DNA from: Gimesia fumaroli
GTDB taxonomy: Bacteria; Planctomycetota; Planctomycetia; Planctomycetales; Planctomycetaceae
Direction of reading: 5' to 3'
Assembly: GCF_007754425.1 (NCBI RefSeq)
Contig: NZ_CP037452.1
Span: 4,439,164 to 4,503,163, forward strand
Length of the DNA: 64,000 bases
A program made the translations under genes and the position numbers. Below the pieces are notes generated by a model. That model did not search any database and was not told the origin of the DNA. It worked only from the letters and a program-made list of their open reading frames with translations. This document shows, piece after piece, positions 37,192 to 46,206 of this stretch. Position 1 is the stretch's first letter; each line of letters begins with the position of its first letter.

Positions 37192-37593
37192 ATGTTTCAA
37201 CAGAAAGCTCTGAGGCTTATTGTCGTTTTGTTCACAGGAATCGCGCTCACAGTTTGTACCGCAGATTCAGTGCCTGCTCAGAAGAAAGAAGCTGGTACAC
37301 CGAAAACCAGCGCAAAAGACACCAAAGAGACGAAAACCACACGTAAGAAATCCAAAGGCCGCGTTCCTCCTCATTATGGCAAACTGAATCTGACACAGGA
37401 ACAAAAAAACAAAATCTACGCAATCAAAGCCGGCTACAAAACTCAGATCGACAGCTTGAAAAAACAACTGGAAGAACTAAACAACAAGCAGAAAACGGAC
37501 TGTGAAACAGTGCTCACCCCCGAACAAAAAGCGAACCTGGCAAAAATTCTGGCGGAAGTCGCCAGTAAAAGAAAAAGTAAAAGCAAAAATTGA
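37192..37593 (+). CDS. Small secreted basic protein with LTxxQ-like segments
   Basis: A 133-residue protein with a signal peptide (MFQQKALRLIVVLFTGIAL, then a Thr/Ala cleavage region). A Lys/Thr-rich linker leads to a helical domain with LNLTQEQKNKIYAIKAGYK and VLTPEQKANLAKIL, resembling the LTxxQ motif of Spy/CpxP-type periplasmic proteins. The tail is very Lys-rich. GGGAGA is placed six bases before the ATG; the frame is open upstream to 37138. A strong terminator follows. A periplasmic chaperone-like or stress role is inferred from the motif only. Confidence 0.78.
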   Translation: MFQQKALRLIVVLFTGIALTVCTADSVPAQKKEAGTPKTSAKDTKETKTTRKKSKGRVPPHYGKLNLTQEQKNKIYAIKAGYKTQIDSLKKQLEELNNKQKTDCETVLTPEQKANLAKILAEVASKRKSKSKN

Positions 37594-37632
37594 GCTCGGC
37601 GTAACAGTATTGCTTTGAATGTAAAAGATCCA

Positions 37633-37671
37633 AAAGGGCGTGGTTTAATCGCAGACCACGCCCTTTCTTTT
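37633..37671 (+). terminator. Intrinsic terminator
   Basis: A perfect 12-bp stem, AAAGGGCGTGGT (37633-37644) with ACCACGCCCTTT (37655-37666), encloses a 10-base loop and is followed by CTTTTT. It lies 40 bases after the stop of the small secreted protein gene. Confidence 0.93.
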
Positions 37672-37768
37672 TCTAGAACTCTCCCGTTATACTTTTCGAA
37701 AGACAGGAAACGAAATCTGCCATTGAAAGCATCTCTGGTTCCAGAAATTCAGAAATCATAATCACCTC

Positions 37769-39745
37769 ATGGATTCGGAAAATTATCCTTCGCCGCGGCC
37801 CGCTACCGATTTGTCACCGAATCGATCCAGGAACTCCCGTTGGATTCCGCTGATCCATCTGTTATTTGTCATTGTGCTGCTCGCGATTCTGACTCCCTAT
37901 GAATGGGATCGGGTAAACTCAGAAAACCAGCAGCTTCCCTGGCTCACGCGTTTTTTTCTTAACGTCAACGTCGATACGACGCCGTATTTCATTTTACTCT
38001 TACTCAGTCCGCTCTGCTGGTTTTTACGCCCTCCCATTCATTCTCGCTTTTTCTCGACTGTCATTCGCCCCAGACTCACTTCTGACTGGGTTCGCGAAAA
38101 ACAAGCTTCAAAACAACGGGATTTTTTTGCGTGCCTATTGAGCATGCTCGTCGCCGCCAGTTCATTCCTGCTGAGTGTCTGGACCGCGTCTCACGTCGTG
38201 AATGAAGAACTCAACATCGCACTGGGCGATCTACCCCCCGCCTATCATGATGAATATAGCTATCTATTCCAGGCCAACACCTTTCTCGCAGGACAGACCT
38301 CGTTTCCCAGTCATCCCGGCGCGCCCGAAATTTTCGATCAGGTGCATGTCTTGAATGAAGGCAAACTCGCCAGCCGCTATTTTCCGGGGACCGGTCTCTG
38401 GCTGGCGCCCTTTGTTGCCTGGGGACATCCTTACTGGGGGTATTGGCTGGCAGGAGCCATCACCGCGTTTTTCATCTTCTGGGCCGGCAGAGAACTCGCT
38501 GGCAACGGGGTTGGTTTGCTGGCCGGCCTGATAATCGCCCTCTCCCCGGGTATGGCCATTTTCAGTAATCTGTTGTTGGCACATCATCCTACTCTGGTCG
38601 GGCTGTCACTTTTCCTCTGGGCGTTCTTGCGGATGCAACGTACACGCTCATTTCGCGATGCTTTGTTGGCCGGTTTGGGACTCTCGTTCGGCATGCTCTG
38701 TCGCCCGATGACCGCAGCCAGCTTTGCACTCCCCTTTGGGATCTGGCTGGGAATCGAAGTCATTCGCTATTATTTCCTGCGAAAATCCGAAAAAACGACC
38801 TCAGAATCAATGGGCTCTGTCTACCCTCTCGTCGCAGGGCTGGCAATTCCCCTGGGCTGTGGTTTGATTGGTCTCTTTATTTACAACCAGTCGATTACCG
38901 GCAGTGGCTGGAAAATGCCTTACCAACTCTACACCGACATCTACACCCCGCGGCACGTTTACGGCTTTAACAATGTGATTCGGGGCGAACAGAAACTCGG
39001 ACCGAAAGTATTAGACAATTACGACAAATGGGCCGAAAACCTGACGCCTGCGTTAGCAGCACGCAACGTGCAAAACCGGATCCTGGCCAGCCTGCAGTGG
39101 ACGCTGGGCATCATTCCCCTTGGACTTGCCGGCCTGATTTTTCTGATCACCGAATGGAGACAATGGAGCCGCTGGTGGCTTATTTTTGCGTCGATCGTCT
39201 CTCTGCATATCGCTCATATCCCCTACTGGTACGACGGCATCATGCATTGGCATTATGTGTTTGAAACCGGCCCCCTCTGGGCGCTGATTTTTGCCCGGGT
39301 CACACAAACCCTGTTTCGCATCTGGCATCGCATCGACCGGCCTTTGATGAGCGGACTCTGGGCTTGCCTGACTCTGGTCGCGGTGCTCACCAATCTGACG
39401 GCGATTCCCCCTTTCTGGTCCGTCTCGAAACTGGAAATCGTCGTCAATAATGTTGCTTTTTCCAAATTCAAACACTTCCAGTTCCAACAGATGATTTACC
39501 AGCACCCGCAGATCAAGCAGCCCGCGCTGATACTGGTAAAACACGATCCCTCAGACCGGCACATCGATTATGTCATCAATGATCCGCAGTTAGATCAAGC
39601 AATCCTAATCGGCCGCGATCGCCCTGATCTCTATTCACCAGCAAAGCTGCAAACCCTTTTCCCAGACCGCAATCTGTATCTGTTTGACGCCGCACAGAAT
39701 CGGCTCAGCAGATGGAACGGCGCTTACTGGGAACCGATCAGATGA
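37769..39745 (+). CDS. Multi-pass GT-C-like glycosyltransferase family membrane protein
   Basis: A 658-residue protein with about 11-12 membrane helices. The first large loop has YHDEYSYLFQANTFLAGQTSFPSHP (acidic DE pair) and SRYFPGTGLWLAPF, which resembles the catalytic loop of GT39/ArnT-like lipid-linked glycosyltransferases. A soluble C-terminal part of about 110 residues follows. No ribosome site is visible ahead of the ATG. The sugar donor and acceptor cannot be inferred. The gene ends two bases before the stop of the convergent macroglobulin gene, leaving no room for a separate terminator. Confidence 0.8.
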   Translation: MDSENYPSPRPATDLSPNRSRNSRWIPLIHLLFVIVLLAILTPYEWDRVNSENQQLPWLTRFFLNVNVDTTPYFILLLLSPLCWFLRPPIHSRFFSTVIRPRLTSDWVREKQASKQRDFFACLLSMLVAASSFLLSVWTASHVVNEELNIALGDLPPAYHDEYSYLFQANTFLAGQTSFPSHPGAPEIFDQVHVLNEGKLASRYFPGTGLWLAPFVAWGHPYWGYWLAGAITAFFIFWAGRELAGNGVGLLAGLIIALSPGMAIFSNLLLAHHPTLVGLSLFLWAFLRMQRTRSFRDALLAGLGLSFGMLCRPMTAASFALPFGIWLGIEVIRYYFLRKSEKTTSESMGSVYPLVAGLAIPLGCGLIGLFIYNQSITGSGWKMPYQLYTDIYTPRHVYGFNNVIRGEQKLGPKVLDNYDKWAENLTPALAARNVQNRILASLQWTLGIIPLGLAGLIFLITEWRQWSRWWLIFASIVSLHIAHIPYWYDGIMHWHYVFETGPLWALIFARVTQTLFRIWHRIDRPLMSGLWACLTLVAVLTNLTAIPPFWSVSKLEIVVNNVAFSKFKHFQFQQMIYQHPQIKQPALILVKHDPSDRHIDYVINDPQLDQAILIGRDRPDLYSPAKLQTLFPDRNLYLFDAAQNRLSRWNGAYWEPIR

Positions 39746-39747
39746 GA

Positions 39748-42700
39748 TCAATCGCTGATCTTCACTTTGATCTCATCTGAATTCGCTTTGAGTTCCGGTG
39801 CATACATGCCAAATCCTTTTGTCGGTAATCCGCTGAAGTGCCCCGGAATTTCTGCACGCAATCGATACGTCAGATTGTGTTTCCCACGCGGTAGTTGTCG
39901 AAGATAAAACACCGCCCGATCGTCACGGAACTCCCGATACGCGCCCAGTCCACGCCAGGTATAACCGCTGCGCAAATCAACGGCTTCCATACCGGCTGCC
40001 CGAAAATCTTCAAACACCAGGTACTCGTAATCATTCTTACTTTCGAACACGAGTTCCACCTCGACCAGGTCACCACTCTTGAGAATGGTATCAGACAGGA
40101 TTTCCTGACGCTGATATTTTTCCACCTTCTGATCAACGGCCTGACCGCGCGAACCAGCGGCTGTGACGGAAGCTTCTTCCGGAATGAGCTTATAGTATTT
40201 CCGCTGAACTTTGATCTCGAGACCTGCTGCCGTAATGAAATTTTCTTTCGTGAAGTAAGTCACGTATGCATTATAATACAGGGGTCCTGAACCCTGCTTA
40301 CGGATTTCCAGCCGATGGGCGCCCGACGTTAATGCGTCCCCTTCCAACACGAATTTGTTATCAAAGGTAAACAGGTTCTCGGCCGTGATCTTGACCTCTT
40401 TCTGTTTTTGACCGTCGAGAACAATCTCCAAAGTCAGATCCGGCTGGTCTTCACCGCTGGCTTTCCAGTATTCGGCCAGTGCTTCGACGGCGATCGCGGT
40501 ATCGGACACGGAATTCCAGTACGTCGCGTGCTTGCGATTATTCAACAGGTATTTGACCAGCTGTGCTGCCTTGGGATTTTTAGGATCGGCTTTGGAAAGT
40601 AGTTTCAGATAATAGGCATTCGCTTCCACTTCACTCCCATACCAGTGCCACCACCAGTTTCCGTCAGGCAGATTTAAATACGCCGTCTGATTTTCCGGAT
40701 CTTGTACCAGATACTGATCCATGTTGGTCATGATCATGTCTAATCGATCCTGCCGCTGCATCTCATGCGATGCCAGCCCCAGCATTCCCAGAGCATAGAC
40801 CGACAGTTTCGTCCGATCCCGATAGAGGAAATCGTACATTTTTTCGTCGATAACTTTTTCATTCACCAGTACCAGAAAGACATACGCGTCCAGATTCGAA
40901 GCGGTCTCTTTGTAGGGTTTCTTCTTCGCGGGCGCATTCAGCAGTTTCTGCAGTTCCTTCTGCTGATAGTCTTTGAGCCACTCGATGCCCCGTTCCAAGG
41001 TGCCGGGGACTAATGCGACGCCGTTCTGTTTCGCCAGGCTCAGTCCCTGCACGATGCGGGCGGTAAAGTAAGGCGACGAGCGTTCCTGCCAGCCGGAGAA
41101 CCAGCCCCAGCCCCCATCGGACAACTGCATACTCGTCAAATCGGCGACGCCCTGTTTCACCAGCAGATCCACTTCAGACTGACTGAAGACCGGGTTATTT
41201 TTGTAGCGTTTCCACTGTTCGGCTCGTTCTTTGTCGTCACCGATCTCCTGGGCATTCAGGTTCGTTCGTTTCTCTTCGATCTCTTTCAGATTGAGCCCCA
41301 TGCGTTTCAAAATGTTCTGTGTCATCACCGTGGGGAGAAAACGATACAGCGTGTTATCAGTCGTTTTGTGCGGCGAATAGATCAGATACGGCAGGGCATC
41401 GACCATCGCTCCTGCCAGAGAGGGAGAGTAGCGAAGTTCCAAACGGCTCTCTTCCGTCTTGCGTTGATTCGGAATCTGGAAACTGATTTGCGCCCCATCT
41501 CCGCTGGCAGGAATCATTCCCGTATAGGATTCGGTTTTCAAAATCCCGTGCACCTTAACCGGGAAAGTCATCTGCATCGCGTCCGATTCTTCATCGGTCA
41601 GTGCTTTCATGCGAATCACAGCGAACCCGGCCCGTACCGCTTTGACCCGCCAGTCGATGCGTTGTTCGCCATTCGCATCAATTTCTACCGTCTGCGTCAT
41701 TTCATCCAGAGGCTGTAACGTATCGCCGTCCAGTTCGAGTACAACCTGCACTTGTTTGGAGGTCTTCAGGTAATTATGCACGATCGCACTCAGCACCACC
41801 TCATCGGTTTCCACAAAGAACCGCGGTGCCTGCAGACGCACAATCAGGTTCTTACGCGTGACGACTTCCTTCGTTCCTTCGCCGACCTGAGTTCCCTGCC
41901 CCATCGCCCAGCTGCGGATCTTCCAGCTCGTCAGATTTTCCGGCATCTTGAACGAAACCTGCGCCCGCCCTTCTGCATCCGTATTGATGGCGGCTTTCCA
42001 GAACGCCGTATCCGCGAATTTTTCGCGGACGACCGGTTCCACAACGGCCGCTGACTCAGCGGGTGCAGCGGCAACAGCAAAACTGTCCCTCTTCGCCATT
42101 CCCGCCGCCATCGGCATGGCGCGTGCTTTACTTTGTATCAGTCCTTCAGCCGCATCCATCGCGCCAACACCAAAGGCAGAGCCTGAGCCATTCATCCCCA
42201 GTTCCGATCTTCGCTCCGATGTGGCCTGGATCAGATGTCCGAACGCACCCAGCATCTGCATGGCTGCTTCGCCTGATTTCAATAACACGTGGAAGCTACG
42301 ATTGAGGTTGTCTGATGTCGAGGGATGATGCGAGCGTTTCCACTTCCAGAAAAAGTCTTTGATATCACGCACATTGGGACCACCACTAATGTATTCCACA
42401 CTCTTGTCATACACACTGACGACCAGAGAACCCTCGATCGGCTGCCCATCAATATCTGTAGCTCTCAATTTCACGGTCGCTTCCTCACCGGGCAGATACT
42501 CCGTTCCCGATGGTTCCACTTCCAGATTAACCACCCGCTTTTCCGGCGGCACTGCGATTTCCCGCGCAACCGTATGCACTTTGCCCTGATGCACCGTCAC
42601 CGCTTCCACAAACAGGTTCGGCAGATCTTTGCGAGTCAGATCCAGTTCATAAACGGTGCTCTTACCCGCCAGCTTCAACACATGCGGTTTCGGATAAACG

Positions 42701-45700
42701 CCATTAACCGGCCGAACGAACAGCAACACCGTGCTGCCTGGCTGATTCGTATTGATCAACAAACGCACTTTTTCATTCGGCTGATAATGTTTTTTCTCAA
42801 CCACAATTTCCAGATCATTGAAGCGATACTCTTTTCCGTCAAAGCCTTCGCCACGAATGGAAAACAGGTAGCCCCCCTCAATCTGGCTCCCTTTTTGATC
42901 CGTCACTGTGTAGGCAATTCGATACTGTCCCGCCTGTGTCGCCGCCATCTTCTGGGAGGCGGTTCCGTCTTCTTTCGGGTTCAGTGCCCATTCCTGAACC
43001 GCGGTCTCTTTCGGTTCTCCCTGCTGATCGTAGGTCACGCGATACAGTACCAGCTTCCCCGTGCCCGTGACTGGCTTGGAATCCAGCGTCTGTGACTTGA
43101 AGGAAGCGAGCATGGTATCGCCCACACGGTAGTAGCCCCGGTTCATCCAGGAAAAGACTTTGAAGGGTTCGCGTGCGACGAAGACCGAACCTTTACCGAC
43201 AATCGTGCGGCGGGATTCATCGACGACTTCCGCCGTGATTTCGTATTTGTGATCCTGATCACCATGAATCGCCTTCGCCAGCGCGGTATCGATTTTGATT
43301 TCCACTTCGCCGTCCGAGCCGATGTCAACGGTATTGGAAAGCACTACTTCCGGGGGGCCGGGCCGAGAATGAATCCACCAGGGACCGGGGGCGATGCAGC
43401 CCCACTTTGCCCAGCCGGGATACCAGTTGTAATCGCCGACAAACCACCAGTAACCGGAACCATAGAGCCAGTCCCATTGGTCGTAGGGATACCAGCGTTG
43501 ATTATACGAAGTCCTGGTGACTTTATACTTCACCTGCGCATTAGTGACGGGGCTGCCGAAATAATACTTGGCCTTGATCTTCGCGGTAACCGTATCCCCC
43601 AGCATGACAGGTTCGTCGGGGGCTTCCACCAGCACTTCAAATTCGGGCTTTTTGTATTCTTCCACGCGAAAGTTAACAGATCCACGAATCGTCCGGTTGC
43701 GATTTCCGCGTGCGGGGTCTTTAAACACCAGTTTCAGTCCCAGCGTATACGGCCCCAGGTCGGCATCTTTCGGAATGGTCCAGTCACCGTTGACGCCGCC
43801 ATATTCATCGGTGGTGAACGTTTTCTCGAAAATCGTTTTCCCGTTCCGGCCATTCAGCCGTAGCTGCACACTTTGGTTGGAAAACTGGGTTTCCTGCTCG
43901 GGAGTTAAATCGTAGCCGACATTGCGAACCCAGAACTTGAAATCCACTTTCTGCCCCGGACGATAGACCGGGCGATCCGTAATGCCATAAATTTTCTGCT
44001 GAGAATAATCGGGATCAGGAAGTCGATTGGAATACCAGAATCGATCAAAGCCGGTATAAGCAAAACGGCCCTCTTGCGTACGGGCAATTGTAATCCACTG
44101 ATACCGCTGTTTTAACAATTGATCATCCGGAAATGCCTGGCCGTTTTCGTCAGTCTGCTCGGCGAAATTTTCGGTCACTACTTGATATTGATTCCGTGCA
44201 ATCCGTTTTCGCTGATAGCCAAAGAACTCCAGATTCGCTCCGGCGACCGGTTTTCCTGTGCGGGCATCAGCCACATAATAATAAGTTTTATCCGCCATTC
44301 GTTTGTGAATGATTGCGGTGTCGTCCAGCCAGACAATAATTCGACTGGTATTGCCGTTTTTCATTTTGGCAATCAGTAAATAAGCGCCCGCATTTTGTAG
44401 CGGCGTCGTCACCGTAATCTGTCGATCGCGGTGCCCGTCGAGCGGCTTCAAATCCAACCCCCAACGCGAAACCAGATTCCCCTGGTATTTCTTCTGCTGT
44501 TCGTGAACCAGGCGATATCCGATATTGGAGATATTGATTTTGTTCCAATCCAGTTCTGCCGGACGCGATTTCAGATACGCTTTCACATCATCCAGCAATT
44601 TGTCGACATGGACTTCATATGCTTCGAATTCGACATGGCTACCGTTTCGAAAACGATAATCGACTTTCGCACCCTGACCGGCGACCTGAGTATGATTCAG
44701 TTCAAACTGCCCCCAGTCACCAATAATCTGATTTAATTGTTCTTTTTTATGCTGATGAGAATCACCATACGTTTGAATACTCTGCTGTAAATACTTCGCT
44801 GCCTCAGGATACTGTCGACGATTCTCAAACACATTCGTGAGTCTGGCTAATGCCGTCTCGCCGTCTGAGCTTTTTCCCAGTTCGACCGCTTGCTGATACA
44901 GACGGATAAAATTCACATCGTCCGGCAGGTTGAACCGCTTGATTCCGGTCGCCAGCCGGGCCAGTGTCTCGGTCTGTTTCAGGCTTTCCAGAGAAAAGGG
45001 ATTGATCTGTTCTTCTTCCTGATCTCCCTGAACCACGGTCCGTCTTGAAAAGTAAGGCATGTAATTCTGCAGGGTCTGCACGCCAAATTGACTCCGATTG
45101 AAATCGGCGACTTTCAGAAGCATATCCTGCTGCCGTTTGGAATTCAGTTTCACAGACTGCTCCAGCATCCACCGCCAGCGGGCACCATCATTCGTAGCCG
45201 TTTCATACGATTGAGGGACGCGGTAATAAATCGGCTCACCTGCTTCATTAACGGGCGCCCCTTCAGGTCCTGCTGCCAGTGCCCCATACATTCTGCTTCC
45301 AAAGCCACGTCCAAAGCCACGTCCAAAGCCACCACCCGACGTCCCCTGAAGATTGTCGTAATCGGGAGTCTGATTCAAATCGGTCAATTCCTGCAGTTTC
45401 CAGGCATTTCTCCCCTCGCGCCCCTTCATCAAATACGCGGCAAAATCATAATGAATGTCGGAAGCCAGTACGGCATCCTCGTTGTTCTTTAACAGAGCGA
45501 CCGCCCGGGTCATCAATCGCAGAGCACTTAGTCGATCCAGCTCCTGAGTATTCACATACTGACGGCCTCCCCTTTGTTGGCCGCGAGTGAAATTGCCATC
45601 AATGATAAAGCCAAAGTGCGGTCCCTGAATATAACTTTCCGCCACCTTCCATAAGACACGGGGCTGGTCTCCATGAGTTTTTAAAACCGATTCGCGAAAC

Positions 45701-45978
45701 GCATCGATCTCGTTCACACGATTGAGTCGATTCAGACATTGAATGCCTGCCTGCAGATCATGCACGACTCCCTGATCGGAATTGCTTTTCTGCAGTGCCA
45801 GTTTCTGATAGAGCTGCCAGGCATCCCGAAAATTGCCCTCTTTCTGATACTTTTGCGCGACAGCCCGTTCTTCAGAGAGACTTTTCTCGTCAGCAAAGAG
45901 ATAAACTCCCAGAAATGTAAAAGAAGCGAAAACGAATAACCATCGCACATTTTTCTTCATGCTCAAGTGCAACATCAT
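39748..45978 (-). CDS. Alpha-2-macroglobulin-like giant protein lacking the thioester motif
   Basis: A 2076-residue exported protein. A hydrophobic signal segment spans about residues 10-25, followed by TPR-like helices and a Gly/Arg-rich stretch. MG2-type beta domains follow (IYGITDRPVYRPGQKVDFKFW, about 665-690) and then the A2M domain (MPENLTSWKIRSWAMGQG, about 1345-1365, and PRFFVETDEVVLSAIVHNY). The helical thioester domain starts around residue 1525, but the expected YGCxEQT sequence is replaced by SPHKTTDNT (about 1535-1543), so no thioester can form. Residues 826-870 are very Trp- and Tyr-rich. Bacterial homologues inhibit proteases in the periplasm; some lack the thioester. A later ATG at 45960 is a possible start. 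Confidence 0.88.
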   Translation of the reverse strand: MMLHLSMKKNVRWLFVFASFTFLGVYLFADEKSLSEERAVAQKYQKEGNFRDAWQLYQKLALQKSNSDQGVVHDLQAGIQCLNRLNRVNEIDAFRESVLKTHGDQPRVLWKVAESYIQGPHFGFIIDGNFTRGQQRGGRQYVNTQELDRLSALRLMTRAVALLKNNEDAVLASDIHYDFAAYLMKGREGRNAWKLQELTDLNQTPDYDNLQGTSGGGFGRGFGRGFGSRMYGALAAGPEGAPVNEAGEPIYYRVPQSYETATNDGARWRWMLEQSVKLNSKRQQDMLLKVADFNRSQFGVQTLQNYMPYFSRRTVVQGDQEEEQINPFSLESLKQTETLARLATGIKRFNLPDDVNFIRLYQQAVELGKSSDGETALARLTNVFENRRQYPEAAKYLQQSIQTYGDSHQHKKEQLNQIIGDWGQFELNHTQVAGQGAKVDYRFRNGSHVEFEAYEVHVDKLLDDVKAYLKSRPAELDWNKINISNIGYRLVHEQQKKYQGNLVSRWGLDLKPLDGHRDRQITVTTPLQNAGAYLLIAKMKNGNTSRIIVWLDDTAIIHKRMADKTYYYVADARTGKPVAGANLEFFGYQRKRIARNQYQVVTENFAEQTDENGQAFPDDQLLKQRYQWITIARTQEGRFAYTGFDRFWYSNRLPDPDYSQQKIYGITDRPVYRPGQKVDFKFWVRNVGYDLTPEQETQFSNQSVQLRLNGRNGKTIFEKTFTTDEYGGVNGDWTIPKDADLGPYTLGLKLVFKDPARGNRNRTIRGSVNFRVEEYKKPEFEVLVEAPDEPVMLGDTVTAKIKAKYYFGSPVTNAQVKYKVTRTSYNQRWYPYDQWDWLYGSGYWWFVGDYNWYPGWAKWGCIAPGPWWIHSRPGPPEVVLSNTVDIGSDGEVEIKIDTALAKAIHGDQDHKYEITAEVVDESRRTIVGKGSVFVAREPFKVFSWMNRGYYRVGDTMLASFKSQTLDSKPVTGTGKLVLYRVTYDQQGEPKETAVQEWALNPKEDGTASQKMAATQAGQYRIAYTVTDQKGSQIEGGYLFSIRGEGFDGKEYRFNDLEIVVEKKHYQPNEKVRLLINTNQPGSTVLLFVRPVNGVYPKPHVLKLAGKSTVYELDLTRKDLPNLFVEAVTVHQGKVHTVAREIAVPPEKRVVNLEVEPSGTEYLPGEEATVKLRATDIDGQPIEGSLVVSVYDKSVEYISGGPNVRDIKDFFWKWKRSHHPSTSDNLNRSFHVLLKSGEAAMQMLGAFGHLIQATSERRSELGMNGSGSAFGVGAMDAAEGLIQSKARAMPMAAGMAKRDSFAVAAAPAESAAVVEPVVREKFADTAFWKAAINTDAEGRAQVSFKMPENLTSWKIRSWAMGQGTQVGEGTKEVVTRKNLIVRLQAPRFFVETDEVVLSAIVHNYLKTSKQVQVVLELDGDTLQPLDEMTQTVEIDANGEQRIDWRVKAVRAGFAVIRMKALTDEESDAMQMTFPVKVHGILKTESYTGMIPASGDGAQISFQIPNQRKTEESRLELRYSPSLAGAMVDALPYLIYSPHKTTDNTLYRFLPTVMTQNILKRMGLNLKEIEEKRTNLNAQEIGDDKERAEQWKRYKNNPVFSQSEVDLLVKQGVADLTSMQLSDGGWGWFSGWQERSSPYFTARIVQGLSLAKQNGVALVPGTLERGIEWLKDYQQKELQKLLNAPAKKKPYKETASNLDAYVFLVLVNEKVIDEKMYDFLYRDRTKLSVYALGMLGLASHEMQRQDRLDMIMTNMDQYLVQDPENQTAYLNLPDGNWWWHWYGSEVEANAYYLKLLSKADPKNPKAAQLVKYLLNNRKHATYWNSVSDTAIAVEALAEYWKASGEDQPDLTLEIVLDGQKQKEVKITAENLFTFDNKFVLEGDALTSGAHRLEIRKQGSGPLYYNAYVTYFTKENFITAAGLEIKVQRKYYKLIPEEASVTAAGSRGQAVDQKVEKYQRQEILSDTILKSGDLVEVELVFESKNDYEYLVFEDFRAAGMEAVDLRSGYTWRGLGAYREFRDDRAVFYLRQLPRGKHNLTYRLRAEIPGHFSGLPTKGFGMYAPELKANSDEIKVKISD
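45299..45334. repeat. 12-base micro-repeat coding for Gly-Phe-Gly-Arg
   Basis: The unit CCAAAGCCACGT occurs twice exactly (45299-45310, 45311-45322), then a third time with its end changed. On the minus strand it encodes GFGRGFGRGFG inside the macroglobulin-like protein, at about residues 216-226. Copy-number variation between strains is possible. Confidence 0.8.
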
Positions 45979-46206
45979 AGAACCTGTATTATTAAAGATG
46001 GGACCTGCGTTTTGATTTTTCAGACGGGATCATACTATTTTACGCCTGTTTGACGAACTGAATTTGCCTTCTGTTCCCGGAATTCCCGGATTTTTCACGA
46101 TCTCTCCAAATCAAGGTAGGAGAACCGCGTCAATTCCGACATAATCTGAATTCTTTTATCACTTTCTGAATTTTCTCACACAGATTATATATAAAGAGAC
46201 ACTTCT

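Noticed and set aside
42325-43095. 256-codon open frame on the plus strand
   Set aside because: Opposite the macroglobulin-like gene, rich in His/Arg/Phe as expected for an antisense shadow.
45299-45334. CRISPR-like short repeats
   Set aside because: Only about three adjacent 12-base units without spacers, lying inside a coding frame.
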